A stretch of 64,000 nucleotides of DNA from Acanthochromis polyacanthus (taxonomy: Eukaryota > Chordata > Actinopteri > Pomacentridae): contig NC_067119.1 of NCBI RefSeq assembly GCF_021347895.1, positions 10,242,534 through 10,306,533 on the forward strand, written 5' to 3'. A program made the translations under genes and the position numbers. How positions within the stretch are numbered: the stretch's first letter is position 1; every line of letters begins with the position of its first letter. Of the stretch, positions 27,460 through 39,419 are shown piece by piece. The notes under the pieces were generated by a model, which did no database searches, had not been told where the DNA came from, and saw nothing but the letters and a program-made list of their open reading frames with translations.

Positions 27460-27965
27460 TACCAAATCTCATTTGCATCTATCCAACAGTTGGTGCAACA
27501 TTCACTAAAATAAAAAAAAGTCAACCTCTTGGTGCCAATGAAGTAAAAGTCAGGGGAGCTAAAGTCAGTCAGCTTCATCCTCTGCAGAACATGTCCAAAG
27601 AACACAGCTTCACATTCAAAAGAAATATTACCAACCAACACAGCCATCCCTGGAGCTACAACCTTTATGTGGACAAAACTTAAAACACTTTGAATCCTAA
27701 AAGCCCAATAACGGTAAAATGACCGAAAACAACATCTTAACCTAAAAAAGAGCACTTGCTCTGTCTAACACACAGTCACAATTCAGAGATATGCGGGGAA
27801 ATTTTGCACTGACCCCCACTACTTCCTCAGATTATGCAAGAGTGTCCAAACTCATTGAGCTGCAGTCATTCTTTTGTGTTACTTCACTACGTCTCTCCTC
27901 TACCAGCAGCTACAGTCTGGAGCTCTGAGGACAGTCTTCGCATTCCATTTGTGGATTTCTTGTAC
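27460..27965 (+). repeat. 5' flank of UGT copy 1, duplicated at 49970-50770
   Basis: Long phrases are shared with 49970-50770, for example GTCAGTCAGCTTCATCCTCT, CAGAACATGTCCAAA and CTCATTGAGCTGCAGTCATT. The block therefore belongs to the unit that was duplicated with the UGT genes. In the second copy a (CA)n tract and a LINE tail now interrupt it. Confidence 0.75.
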
Positions 27966-28051
27966 AGGTTTTTGCTTTGTATTACCGTTACCTTTCACCT
28001 GTTATCTCATATGTCATGCAGCTCAAAGAAGAACATAGGTCGACTTTATTT

Positions 28052-28065
28052 GGTTAATAATTACC
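28052..28065 (+). promoter_or_regulatory. HNF1-like site, UGT copy 1 promoter
   Basis: GGTTAATAATTACC matches the HNF1 palindrome GTTAATNATTAAC closely. It lies 79 bp before the ATG, just after AGGTCGACTTTATTT. The same arrangement is kept in all four copies. Confidence 0.65.
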
Positions 28066-28130
28066 ATTAGAGGAGCACCTTTGAAAAAATATCTGGGCAC
28101 AGCTGGCATTTCCACTGAACAACAGCCACC

Positions 28131-31100
28131 ATGGAGCTGCGTCTCTCTGCTTGTGTCCTGCTGGTACTTTGCATGACTTGGAGTGTAAATGGAGGAAAGA
28201 TTTTAGTATGGTTTACTGAAGGCAGCCACTGGATTAACATGAAGCCGGTGCTGGACACGCTGATCGACAGAGGACATCAGGTGACAGTCCTGGTCCCAAG
28301 CTCATCATTATTCATGAACAGCAGTGAACCCTCACGTTTTCGCTACGAACCCTTCAATGTCTCTGTTTCAGTGGAGGACTTGGAGAAACTGTTGAATGAC
28401 TTCCTTGAATTCTCCATGTATGAGATGGATCATATGAGCTACTTGCAGATTTACATCAGAGTCATAGAGTTAATGAAGAATGAAATGAAGAATTCTTTAC
28501 AAGTATTGGACGGTGTGCTGAAATCAGAAACCATGATGAAGAAGTTGAAGGAGGGAAACTATGACCTTCTCCTGTCTGACCCCATTTACCCTGGCAGTGA
28601 CTTAGCCGCAGACATTCTGGGCATTCCCCTCATCTTCTCCTTGCGCTTCTCCTTAGCTAATAACTGGGAGAGGCTGTGTGGTCAGGTACCTGCTCCACCT
28701 TCCTTTGTTCCTGGTGCTATGAGCAAACTTAGAGACAAGATGGATTTCTCAGAGAGGATATGGAATGTTCTCTTCTACACTGTGCAGGACGTTCTGATGG
28801 AGTATGCCATGTGGAAAGACCTAGATAAATATTACTCTGAAGTCAAAGGTAAGTGGCTGAGAAAGAACACATTTTGTTTGGATCACATTAAGTCCAATGA
28901 ACTGCAGTGATTATATATTTAACCACATGGCATAACATGAGAAAATGTCCTGTATATTCTCAAGTACTGGTGAAACTTCATAATCCATTTCTTTTGCAAT
29001 GCAACAGGAACACCCACCAGTGCCTGTGAGATGATGGGCAGAGCAGACATCTGGTTGATGAGAACCTACTGGGATTTTGAATTCCCTCGTCCTCTCCTCC
29101 CCAACTTCAAATATGTTGGTGGGATCCACTGCAGACCTGCTAAACCTTTACCAAAGGTAGGACTGTCTCCACTTTTACAAGCCTGTTAATCTGTCATTAC
29201 AACACAGCTGTACAGTATTCCTGACTTAAACAATGAAGAGAGCCAGCAGTCAAAATGCTGAGCAAGGAAACGTAAACAGCTGTTTGACTGACTGATAGAG
29301 AATATTCTTCTTTCTGACAGGAAATGGAACAATTTGTCAATAGTTCTGGAGACGCTGGCATCGTGGTCTTCACATTAGGATCCATGATCAACAACATCAC
29401 CACAGAGAAGGCAAACATGATAGCTGCAGGCCTCGCTCAGATCCCTCAAAAGGTCAGAAGACCATCAGTCTGTGCTAACTGGAACCACCTTCAATAACCC
29501 TCAAACTATTTTATAGATGAAGCATCATCTGCTACAGAGTCAGTGCAGAACTCAACCCAGTGCTTTCAAATGTCTCAGTCAGTTAACTGTGAACCTCTAT
29601 ACATTAGTGCTGACTGCAAGATTAAGAAATTTCAAGCTGGAAGAGCTTTGATCTTTTAAAAATCCTCTTTGCTCTGTAGGCATCATTTAGCTCCATTCTC
29701 AGATCCTCAGTCGGTTGGTCAGAGGACCCCCATGGTTATTCTGTTACTACCATGTTTGAAGAATTTAACAGCTCTGGTTTGTCACCATGACAACTCTAAT
29801 GAGTCCAAATGAGTTTACTGCTTGAAAAACTGTTTTAAAATCAGAAAATACACATACAACTACATTCCCTATGTCAAGTAAAAATAAGTTATCATAAATG
29901 ACTATTTTTCTAAATTGAAATATGGCACCATAGATCTTTTAATCCAAAGCTATAAAGTGAATGATGACAAAATGATCACTGCGTTAGTCTAAGAATTCGT
30001 TTTTTTTACTGTTGTCTACAGGTTCTGTGGAGATACAGCGGAGAAAAACCAAAAACTCTGGGTCCCAACACCAAATTATATGACTGGATCCCTCAGAATG
30101 ACCTATTGGGTGAGTAACTTTGGTATCCATCACGTTATTGAAGGATATGAAAAAAAAACAAATAACTTTGTTTTTTACCATCAGGAAAAGATACAATGTT
30201 CATACAATCAAATGACAATCAAATCACTTTAACAAAAACCTTTTGCTGTTTGCTAAAAAGTGTACCTGGAGCTTATCTCACTAAAATAAATAATAATTTT
30301 TTATTGTTTTTTTTGTTTGTTTTTTTTAGTTGTGGGCATTTCCTTCATTTACTTTGTGGATTTAATGCAACGTAAAATACTATTTCTGCTTAAACAATGT
30401 GAGCACAATACAACTTGTTGTTCCTACAGCAATAAATGTTATCTTAATTTAATATTGTATGTTGTGTAAACCCTTGTCCTAGTTTACTTTAGATTTTGAT
30501 CTGTTATCTTATTGCCAGGCGTGAACTAACCATGACGTCACTCGTTGGTTTCAACGCCGAGAAAATGAAGCCCGGATTTTGCTACTTCCTGGTTGCCATT
30601 TTGGATTTTTTGGAGCCAGTGACGTAAAAAGCGTCATCAAACAGGCTGGACCGGAGAGCAATTCGGGGCAGGACCAGTCTATGGGCGGGCCAGACTGAGA
30701 GCTGAAGACTCTCTTATCCCGCCCACATTTTACCGCAGAGGGTTCTGTTGCTGCTTTTGGAATAAAAGGATCTGTCAATCATTCCAGACAAGACTGTCTA
30801 TCAAGTATAGCCACGCCTCCTGGCTCCGCCAACTTTAACGATTTATTTAAAATTCAGTATTGATTTATTTTAAGATCGGCCACCTGATCTCTCATTTTGA
30901 CCATGAAAACTAACAGGAAAAAAATCCTGAGTTGTAGAAAATCAGTCTATCAAATTTTATTTTTCCGGTGATGAATTGGGGTCAATAGAGCAAAAGCTTT
31001 TTGGAGCCAACCATAGCGGACGGCATGATATTGCAAGTTTTTGACACTTCCGGGTGGGCTTCATTTTTGGAGCCAGATGCTACGTCCATCTTTATATACA

Positions 31101-33336
31101 GTCTATGCTTATTGCACAGTTCAAGTATTTGTTTGAACATGCAAATCTATTTCTGTCTAACTCCTCTGGTCATCTCCAGTAATAATACATGTTTCATGAT
31201 TTCTGCCACAAATCAGGTCACCCTAAAACCAGAGCTTTCATCACTCATGGAGGCACAAACGGGATTTACGAGGCCATCTACCACGGTGTTCCAATGGTGG
31301 GCATCCCCATGTTCGCTGACCAGCCAGACAACTTGGTCCACATGAAGGCTAAAGGAGCTGCAGTTACTGTGGACCTGAACTTCATGAAGAGTGAGGACCT
31401 TACAGACGCCATCAACACTGTCATCAACAACAAATCGTAAGTTCTCCTACAGTCTGCACTTTCAGGGCATTAAAGGTATTGAAACATTGTTTTCTTTGTG
31501 CTTTTTTTGGAGCGTTCACATTAATAATACAGTTGCTCACTCTTGGCATTCTCTCAATGAGCTTCATGAGGAAGTCACCAGAAATGGTTTTCCAACAGTC
31601 TTGAAGGAATTCCCAGAGATGCTGAGCACTTGTTGGCTATTTTGCCTTCACTTTGTGGTTCATCTAATCCCAAACCATCTGGACTGGGTTTAGGTCAGGT
31701 GACTGTGGAGGCCAGGTCATCTGACGCAGTGCTACATCACTCTCCTTCTTGGTCAAATGGCACTTACACAGCCTGGAGGTGTGTTTGGGGTCATTGTTGT
31801 GTTAAAAAATAGGCCAAAGATCAAAGCACATTTTTCCACTGGTCTAATGTCCATTCCTTGTGTTTCTTGGCCCAAACAAATCTCTTCTACTTGTTGCTTT
31901 TCCTTCGCAGTGGTTTCTTAACAGCTGTTTGTGTGATTTTCCCAGTCTCTTCTGAACAGTTTATGGAGAGATGTGTCTGTCTTTACTTAGCTGGTTGGTT
32001 GGTTCTTGCCATAATAGGGATTCTAACAGTTGTCAAATACGGCTGTCAACTGTGAACCAACTGATGGTCGCAACCTCATTAAAAAGGGAAGAAATTCCAC
32101 AAATGAACCTTGACAAGGCACACCTATGAAGTGAAAACCATTTCAGGTGACTACCTCATGAAGTTCATTGAGAGATGGCTAAGTGTTTCCAAAGCAGTAA
32201 TTAAAGCAAAGGGTGACTACTTTGAGGACTCTTGAATATAAAACATCTTGATGGTTATGTCAGAATTGTTTGCTACATAACACCATATATATCTTACTTC
32301 ATAGTTTTGAGGTCTTCAATATGTATCTACAATGTAAAAAAGTGTAAAAGAAAGAAAGAAGGAAAGAAAGAAAAAAAAACATAGAATGACAAGGTGTGTC
32401 CAAACTTTTGAGTGGGAGTGTACGTCGAGAGCATTTTTATTGGAGGAAAAATCTGCTTTGGTCATTATTGGAAGACCACCGTCTCAGATACAAAAGTCCC
32501 ATTGTAGAGCAGTATTACTGAGGACAACCATTCAGCTCATGGTCTGGTTTCATTCCTGCCCTCAGAAAAATGACAAATAAATTTGGACCAACGACATGAG
32601 AAACAAGTTTGATCACCAAGCAGTTAGATTACTGAACATTAGATATTTTACATTCTCACAGCGAGTGAAAATGTAAATGATCATTACTGATTAACATTGA
32701 TAATTTTCGTTCATATTTATTGTTACTTTTAGGAGCTGAGAGAGAGCCAGGGCATGTGCATTTCATTGTACAACTTCCAACAAACAACTGTACCTTTAAA
32801 ATGTACATAACAATGAACTTGACTTCAATTCAAACCACTGACTTTCAAACGTCACAATAAGATAATAAAACCCTCGGATGGCTTTTACCCCCTCACACAT
32901 GTGCTTATCTGAAAGAAATGTAAGTTGGAAATACAAAATAAAACACATGTCCCTGCTTTTATCCCTCATCTTGATTCGGTGAACAATCTTGGAAGTATTA
33001 AAGTTAAAACTACAGTGTGATAATATGTATTCATCTCTATACATTGACAGGTACAAGGAAAATGCTATGCGACTGTCCAGTATCCACCACGACAGACCCA
33101 TGAGTGCCCTGGATGAGTCCGTGTTCTGGATTGAGTTCACCATGAGAAACAAAGGGGCAAAGCACTTGAGGGTCCAGGCCCACCAGCTCACCTGGTACCA
33201 GTATCACAGCCTGGATGTCATAGCCTTCCTCCTCACCATAGTTCTGCTCCTGATATTCCTCTTTGTCAAGACCTGCAGCTTCTGCTTCCAGAGGTGCTGT
33301 GGCAGGAAAGGAAAGACAAAGAGAAAGGCTGAGTGA
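28131..33336 (+). CDS. ugt2: UDP-glucuronosyltransferase, UGT2-type, tandem copy 1
   Basis: The enzyme would transfer glucuronic acid from UDP-glucuronate to lipophilic acceptors in the ER lumen. Exons are 28131-28848, 29008-29156, 29321-29452, 30022-30109, 31217-31436 and 33051-33336 (718, 149, 132, 88, 220 and 286 nt, the classic UGT2 pattern), giving 530 codons. Visible features: a signal peptide (1-21); catalytic His33 in GSHWIN and Asp150 in LLLSDP; the UGT signature from Trp355 to Gln398 with [16 protein letters not shown] and ADQPDN (donor-binding His373, Asn377, Asp397, Gln398); one C-terminal membrane span (about 491-508); and the cytosolic tail KRKAE, a dilysine-type ER-retention signal. 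The ATG sits in a strong context (CAGCCACCATGG). The polyA signal is at 33378. Intron 4 carries a DNA element and intron 5 a Tc1-like remnant, but no exon is damaged. The exact orthologue number cannot be assigned. Confidence 0.95.
30495..31108. mobile_element. Non-autonomous DNA element in intron 4 of UGT copy 1
   Basis: This block is absent from intron 4 of the other copies. It is richer in GC and CpG than the intron, with phrases such as GGACCAGTCTATGGGCGGG, and it ends CATCTTTATATACAGTCTATG, 21 bases written here as CATCTTTATATACAG plus TCTATG. Those words are typical of an abundant teleost DNA-element family. The left end is not cleanly defined, and it has no transposase. Confidence 0.5.
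31530..32424 (-). mobile_element. Decayed Tc1-like transposon in intron 5 of UGT copy 1
   Basis: The right end CAAGGTGTGTCCAAACTTTT followed by GAGTGGGAGTGTA is a Tc1-like terminus of the same family as the element at 10978-11872. Internal words are shared with it (AGCTTCATGAGG, CCTTGACAAGGCACACC). Antisense transposase scraps are broken by stops, and the left end is truncated. A pure GAAA-rich tract lies at 32346-32378. Confidence 0.7.
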
Positions 33337-33389
33337 CGGACTGAACAGAAGTGTGATTGATAAAGAACTGATGCGCGAATAAACTGGTT

Positions 33390-34100
33390 GTGTATTGGTG
33401 GAAAAACATGTAACGTAACCTGGATTTGAGAATTTGTCACCACTTTCAAAGTTGCTTTTAAAAACTCTTTTTGATTTGCTCTTTTAAATATTAATTTCTG
33501 ACATTAGTGCTAATTTACATCACTGATGTCAATTTCACATTAAATTCTGAATGTTTATTGGCTGGTGTGAATTTAAGACACAGATTTCATTCTGTGTCTT
33601 TACTTGAATAATACTGATGTCAGGTTTTCTCAGCACACTATAGTGCCATCACAAATATTTCTACAGACATGGACAAAAGAGCTGAAAATACATTTTTACA
33701 CAAATCAAGTGATACAATTAAACCAAAAACTAAATTGCCTTCCATGTCTCAGAACCAACAGAGCTTCACAGAAACAGACATGACATTTACGCATAACTAT
33801 CCTGTCATGTATGAACAGTGAAGATTGTTTTGTTTTATTTCAATCATTTTTTTCAGTTTTCCCATCTTCTTTGATTTTCTTTAAAATAAAATGTTTTTTC
33901 TGCTTCAAATATATGTTTATTTGATTACATTTCATTAGAATGCCTAACAATACTCAGTGCCACAAGTGCAACAAGTCTTCTACATACAAAGGCAGAAACA
34001 CAATCTACTGAATTAGCCAATCAAGGTTGATCAAAACAAGCAGAGGAATACAGTTTCTAAATGCCTGGCTGATAGTTCACCTCTTATTGTGTGAAGTTGA
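33390..34100. other. Spacer between UGT copies 1 and 2
   Basis: This AT-rich non-coding sequence is largely alignable with the spacer after copy 2 (39420-39990), so it is part of the duplicated unit. No gene was seen. Confidence 0.6.
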
Positions 34101-34104
34101 CCAA

Positions 34105-34320
34105 ATTCTATCAACACTTGTTAATGATTAAAAGTAACCACAAGCTTATTGTGTAGCTGTGGGTGTGTTTATAGTGCAGTAGACCCAGAACTTCCTGGAG
34201 AGATTCCCCCAGGAAGAACTGGAAAGTATCGCTGAGGGGAGGGATGTCTAGAATGACCCGTCTCGTCTGCTGCCTCTGTGACCCAAACACAGATATGCAT
34301 AAGAACATAAATGGATGGAT
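34105..34320 (+). repeat. LINE 3'-end remnant in the UGT spacer (copy 1 side)
   Basis: The words CCCCCAGGAAGAACTGGAAA and GTCTGCTGCCTCTGTGACCC, followed by a short ATGGATGG-type tail, match the 3' untranslated end of a common teleost non-LTR retrotransposon. The same remnant is found after copy 2 (41330-41585). Confidence 0.6.
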
Positions 34321-34989
34321 TATTACTGATAAAACCCTCTTAACAACTATCTATAGTCTAATGTTGGGTTCATTATAAATCCAGGTGGAGTATCACAGTA
34401 ACATTACTGAATTTCATATTAAACCTCCACACAAACAAGAAATAGCTGCAAAATGTGACACTGTTGGTCTTTGTCATTGCATCATGTTCTTTGCATATTT
34501 TATCATAAATTATCAAACTGTTCAGAGGTAATTAAAGTTAGTTTGTAATGTAGCTTTTAAATTTAATGGAGGTCTTGCATTACCCAATTTATAGTTTTAT
34601 TATGGGTCAACACACATTCACAAATTCATATATTGACTTCAGACTCCTGGGTTGTCATGGTGTAAACTAGAGGCTCAGTTACTCTCTTCATCTTCCCTAA
34701 CGACCTTACTCTCCTCCTCCCTGCCATTGAATCCCTCTAATTTTACAGGTAATCCTTTGATGCTTTCCTGCCTTAAGATTTGGGTACAATTCAGGCGCCA
34801 TTTTAAATTTGTGTCACCATCCAATTATCCATGTCTTTAAATTCATTCATTTTTCCTTCCTTTTTATTAAAATTCATTTATATATGGTTTTTATCTACCA
34901 CCACTGTGCACGTTGCATAGTTACATTACCGTTTATCTGTTATCTCATACGTCACGCAGCTCATAGAAGAACACAGGTCAACTTTATTT

Positions 34990-35003
34990 GGTTAATAATT
35001 ACC
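34990..35003 (+). promoter_or_regulatory. HNF1-like site, UGT copy 2 promoter
   Basis: GGTTAATAATTACC lies 76 bp before the ATG. This copy also has a good TATA box, CTATAAAAC, at 35019-35027. Confidence 0.65.
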
Positions 35004-35065
35004 CTTACACGGGCATCTCTATAAAACGATCTGGCCACAACTGCCATTCCCACTCAACAGCCACC

Positions 35066-38000
35066 ATGGAGCTGCGTCTCTCTGCTTGCGTCCTGCTGGT
35101 ACTTTGCATGACTTGGAGGGTAAATGGAGGAAAGATTTTAGTGTGGTATACGGACGGCAGCCACTGGATTAACATGAAGCCGGTGCTGAACACGCTGATC
35201 GACAGAGGACATCAGGTGACGGTCCTGGTCCCAAGCTCATCATTATTCATGAACAGCAGTGAACCCTCCCGTTTTCATTATGAACCCTTCAACATCACTG
35301 TTTCAGTGGAGGACTTGGACAAACAGAACGACGACTACTTTGAATTCGCCATGTATGAGATGCATGATATGAGCTACTTGCAGTTCTACATCAGAGTCAT
35401 AGAGTTAATGAAGAATGAAATGAAGATTTCTTTACAAGTAATGGACGGTGTGCTGAAATCAGAAACCATCAAGAAGAAGTTGAAGGAGGGAAACTATGAC
35501 CTTCTCCTGTCTGACCCCATTTACCTTGGCAGTGACTTAGTAGCAGACATTCTGGGCATCCCTCTCGTCTTCTCCTTGCGCTTCTCCTTAGCTAATAACT
35601 GGGAGAGGCTGTGTGGTCAGGTACCTGCTCCACCTTCCTTTGTTCCTGGTGCTATGAGCAAACTCACAGACAAGATGGATTTCTCAGAGAGAATATGGAG
35701 CGTTCTCTTCTACACTGTGCAGGACGTTGTGGTGGACTATGTCATGTGGAAGGAAATGGATAAATATTACTCTGAAGTCAAAGGTGAGTGGCTGAGAAAG
35801 AACACACTTTTTGTATGGATCACTTTAAGTCTAATGACGAAAGAATTGCTTTGGATGAACTGCAGTGATTTTATATTTAATCACACGGGATAAAATGCTA
35901 TGAGAACATTTGCTGTATATTCTGAAGTACTGGTGAAACTTCATAATCCATTTCTTTTGCAATGCAACAGGAACACCCACCAGTGCCTGTGAGATGATGG
36001 GCAGAGCAGACATCTGGTTGATGAGAACCTACTGGGATTTTGAATTCCCTCGTCCTCTCCTCCCCAACTTCAAATATGTTGGTGGGATCCACTGCAGACC
36101 TGCTAAACCTTTACCAAAGGTAGGACTGTCTCCACTTTTACAAGTCTGTTAATCTGTCATTACAACACAGCTGTACAGTATTCCTGACTTAAACAATGAA
36201 GAGAGCCAGCAGTCAAAACGCTGAGCAAGGAAAAGTAAACAGCTGTTTGACTGACTGATAGAGAATATTCTTCTTTCTGACAGGAAATGGAACAATTTGT
36301 CAATAGTTCTGGAGATGCTGGCATCGTGGTCTTCACATTAGGATCCATGATCAAGAACATCACCACAGAGAAGGCAAACATGATAGCTGCAGGCCTCGCT
36401 CAGATCCCTCAAAAGGTCAGAGGACCATCAGTCTGTGCCAACTGGAACCACCTTCAATAACCCTCAAACTGTTTTATAGATGGAGCATCATCTGCTACAG
36501 AGTCAGTGCAGAACTCAACCCAGTGCTTTCAAACGTCTCAGTCAGTTAACTGTGAACCTCTATATATTACTGCTGACTTCGAGATTAAGAAATTTCAAGC
36601 TGGAAGAGCTTTGATCTTTTAAAAATCCTCCTTGCTCTGTAGGCATCATTTAGCTCTATTCTCAGACCCTCAGTCGGTTGGTCAGAGGAGCCCCATGGTT
36701 ATTCTGCTACTACCATGTTTGAAGAATTTATCAGCTCTGGTTTGTCACCATGACAACTCTAACGAGCCCAAATGAGTTCATTCCTAAAAAAAAAAAAAAA
36801 AAAACAGTTTAAAATTCAGAGAACAGAGAAATATTAAATAAAAGGACATGACCATTTGGAGGAAGTCTTACTTCTGCAAATTATTTGATGGCATCAATTC
36901 ATATTGGCTAAATTCTGTACGTCAATTGAAAATAATTTATAAAAAATTATGTATTTAATCCAATGATTAAATACATTGTGCAAAAATGATCATGGTGTTA
37001 CTCTTTAAAAACATTTTTGACTGCTGTTAATAGGTTCTGTGGAGATACAGTGGAGAAAAACCAAAAACTCTGGGTCCCAACACCAAATTATATGACTGGA
37101 TCCCTCAGAACGACCTACTGGGTGAGCAACTTTGGTATCCGTCACATTTCTGGACAACTGATCCAAAGGTCAGAGGTTCAAACCCTGATGCGGCCACTGT
37201 CGGGCTCTTGAGCAAGACCCTTAAGCCTTCCTGCTCCAGTCGCGCCATTCCATGCTCTGATCTGTGAAAATTGCAAATTTCCCTTCATGGGATTCATAAG
37301 GATAAAAAAACAAAAACAGCTATTTGTTTCTGCTTGAACAACGTGAGCACAATAAAACTGGTTGTTCAAACAGCAATAAATATCATCTGGATTAAATACT
37401 GCTTGTCATGTAAACCCTTGTCCTAGTTTAGTTGATTCTGATCTGTTATCTTGTTGCACAAGTTAAGTATTTATTTGAACATGCAAATCTATTTCTGTCT
37501 AACTCCTCTGGTCATCTCTAGTAATAATGAATGCTTCATGATTTCTGCCACAAATCAGGTCACCCTAAAACCAGAGCTTTCATCACTCATGGAGGCACAA
37601 ATGGGATTTACGAGGCCATCTACCACGGTGTTCCAATGGTGGGCATCCCACTGTTTGCTGACCAGCCAGATAACATGGTCCACATGAAGGCTAAAGGAGC
37701 TGCAGTCACTGTGGACCTGAACTTCATGAAGAGTGAGGACCTTACAGATGCCATCAACACGGTCATCAATGACAAATCGTAAGTTCTCCTACAGGTCTGC
37801 ACTTTCAGGGCATTAAAGGTATTGAAACATTGTTTTCTTTGTGCTTTTTAGAGAGTTCACATTAATAATATGGGTGTCAGATTGACATGTCCTGAAGGAA
37901 CCATGGTCTTTCTTTGGATTGTGGCATTTTGTTGCTGCTTTTTGAGATCTTTTGGCCAACTTCACTTTGTCAGACAGGTTCTATTTAAGTGATGTCTTGA

Positions 38001-39369
38001 TTAAACAAGTCAAGAGGTAATCAGGCTTGGGTGTGGTCAGTAAAATTGAACAAGCTTTCCAAAAAATGTGATTAGCCACAATTAACTCTAAATTTAACGG
38101 GGGGGTTACTTCATTTTCTCATAGGGTCAGGTAAGTTTGGATAGCTTTTCTTCTTTTAAAACATTAAATCATCATTGAAAAACTGCCTTTTCTTTTACTT
38201 TGGTTATCTTTGTCAATATTTAAATTTGCTTGATGTTCTTAAAAATTAAAGTGGGAGAAATCTTTAAAAAAAATAAGAATTCGAGAAGGGGGGCAAATAC
38301 TTTTTCAGAGCACTGCTTGACTGTGCTGCAAAATTTCACAGTATTGTGAGACTCAGACACCACAGTGATTCGACAACAATTAGGACACCTCAAGGAAGAA
38401 GAGGGACCAATCGATATGGTGTCAAGAAAAACTGTTCAGCAGCCAGTCTATTAACAATGTCTCTGTTGAACCTGAATAATTTTAGATTCTCAGACAGTCA
38501 GATCTCAGATTTGCTCTCCTGATCTTTAAGCACCAGTGAAGATTCTCTGTGATACCTTGATAAAACTGAAATATTGTCAAATTCCAATGGGATACATAGA
38601 GAGCAAAATCTGCTTTGGCCATTACAGTAGGACTACCATCTCAGATGTCCCACTGAAAAGCAAAGCACTAAAGATTATTGAAGATGTCATTTAGCACGTG
38701 GTCTGGTGTCATTCCTGTCCTCAGAAAAATGACTAATAAATTCAGACCAACCACCTTAAAACAGGTCTTGTCTTTAGGCAGTTAAATTACTGAACATTAG
38801 CCCATTTACATTTTCACAGTGAGTTATCTCAGATTTGGGGAATTTCATATTTGCTGTTGTTTTTAATTTCCTTTGTATTAAAATAGGATACTAAGATAAT
38901 AAAACCATTGGATGATTTTATCCCCTCATATACCTGCTTATCTGAAAGAAATTTAAGTTGTAAAATACAAAATATTACATATATCCCTGTTTTCATCCCA
39001 AGTCTTTAAAAGGTGAGCAATCTTGAAGTATTAAAGTTAAAACTACAGTGTGATAATATGTATTCATCTCTATACATTGACAGGTACAAGGAAAATGCTA
39101 TGCGACTGTCCAGTATCCACCACGACAGACCCATGAGTGCCCTGGATGAGTCCGTGTTCTGGATCGAGTTCACCATGAGAAACAAAGGGGCAAAGCACTT
39201 GAGGGTCCAGGCCCACCAGCTCACCTGGTACCAGTATCACAGCCTGGATGTCATAGCCTTCCTCCTCACCATAGTTCTGCTCCTGATATTCCTCTTTGTC
39301 AAGACCTGCAGCTTCTGCTTCCAGAGGTGCTGTGGCAGGAAAGGAAAGACAAAGAGAAAGGCTGAGTGA
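35066..39369 (+). CDS. ugt2: UDP-glucuronosyltransferase, UGT2-type, tandem copy 2
   Basis: Exons are 35066-35783, 35971-36119, 36284-36415, 37034-37121, 37559-37778 and 39084-39369. Their lengths are identical to copy 1, giving 530 codons with no stop or shift. I start at 35066 (CAGCCACCATGG, same as the other copies) rather than at the upstream in-frame ATG at 34988, which lies in the promoter. Catalytic His33 and Asp150, the 44-residue signature, the membrane span and the KRKAE tail are all kept. It differs from copy 1 mainly at residues 76-125 ([33 protein letters not shown]), within the acceptor-binding half, and has Arg18 in the signal peptide. Exon 6 encodes the same protein as copy 1. 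The polyA signal is at 39411. Intron 4 contains a tRNA-SINE fragment and intron 5 a Tc1-type MITE. Confidence 0.95.
37150..37270 (+). repeat. tRNA-SINE fragment in intron 4 of UGT copy 2
   Basis: GGTCAGAGGTTCAAACCC resembles a polymerase III B box (GGTTCRANNCC). It is followed by the SINE-type body GAGCAAGACCCTTAAGCC. The fragment is short and absent from the other copies. Confidence 0.5.
37870..38316. mobile_element. Tc1-type MITE in intron 5 of UGT copy 2
   Basis: The right end GGGGCAAATACTTTTTCAGA, then GCACTG, is the terminus of a widespread fish Tc1-like element. Internal words (AGGCTTGGGTGTGGTCAGTA, TGTGATTAGCCACAATTAA) match that family's 3' region. The left end is truncated. Confidence 0.6.
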
Positions 39370-39419
39370 TGGACTGAACATAAGTGTGATTGATAAAGAA
39401 CTGATGCGTGAATAAACTG

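Noticed and set aside
34988..35065. Upstream in-frame ATG that would lengthen UGT copy 2 by 26 residues
   Set aside because: It lies in the HNF1/TATA promoter region and would displace the signal peptide. The other three copies start at the CAGCCACCATGG site.
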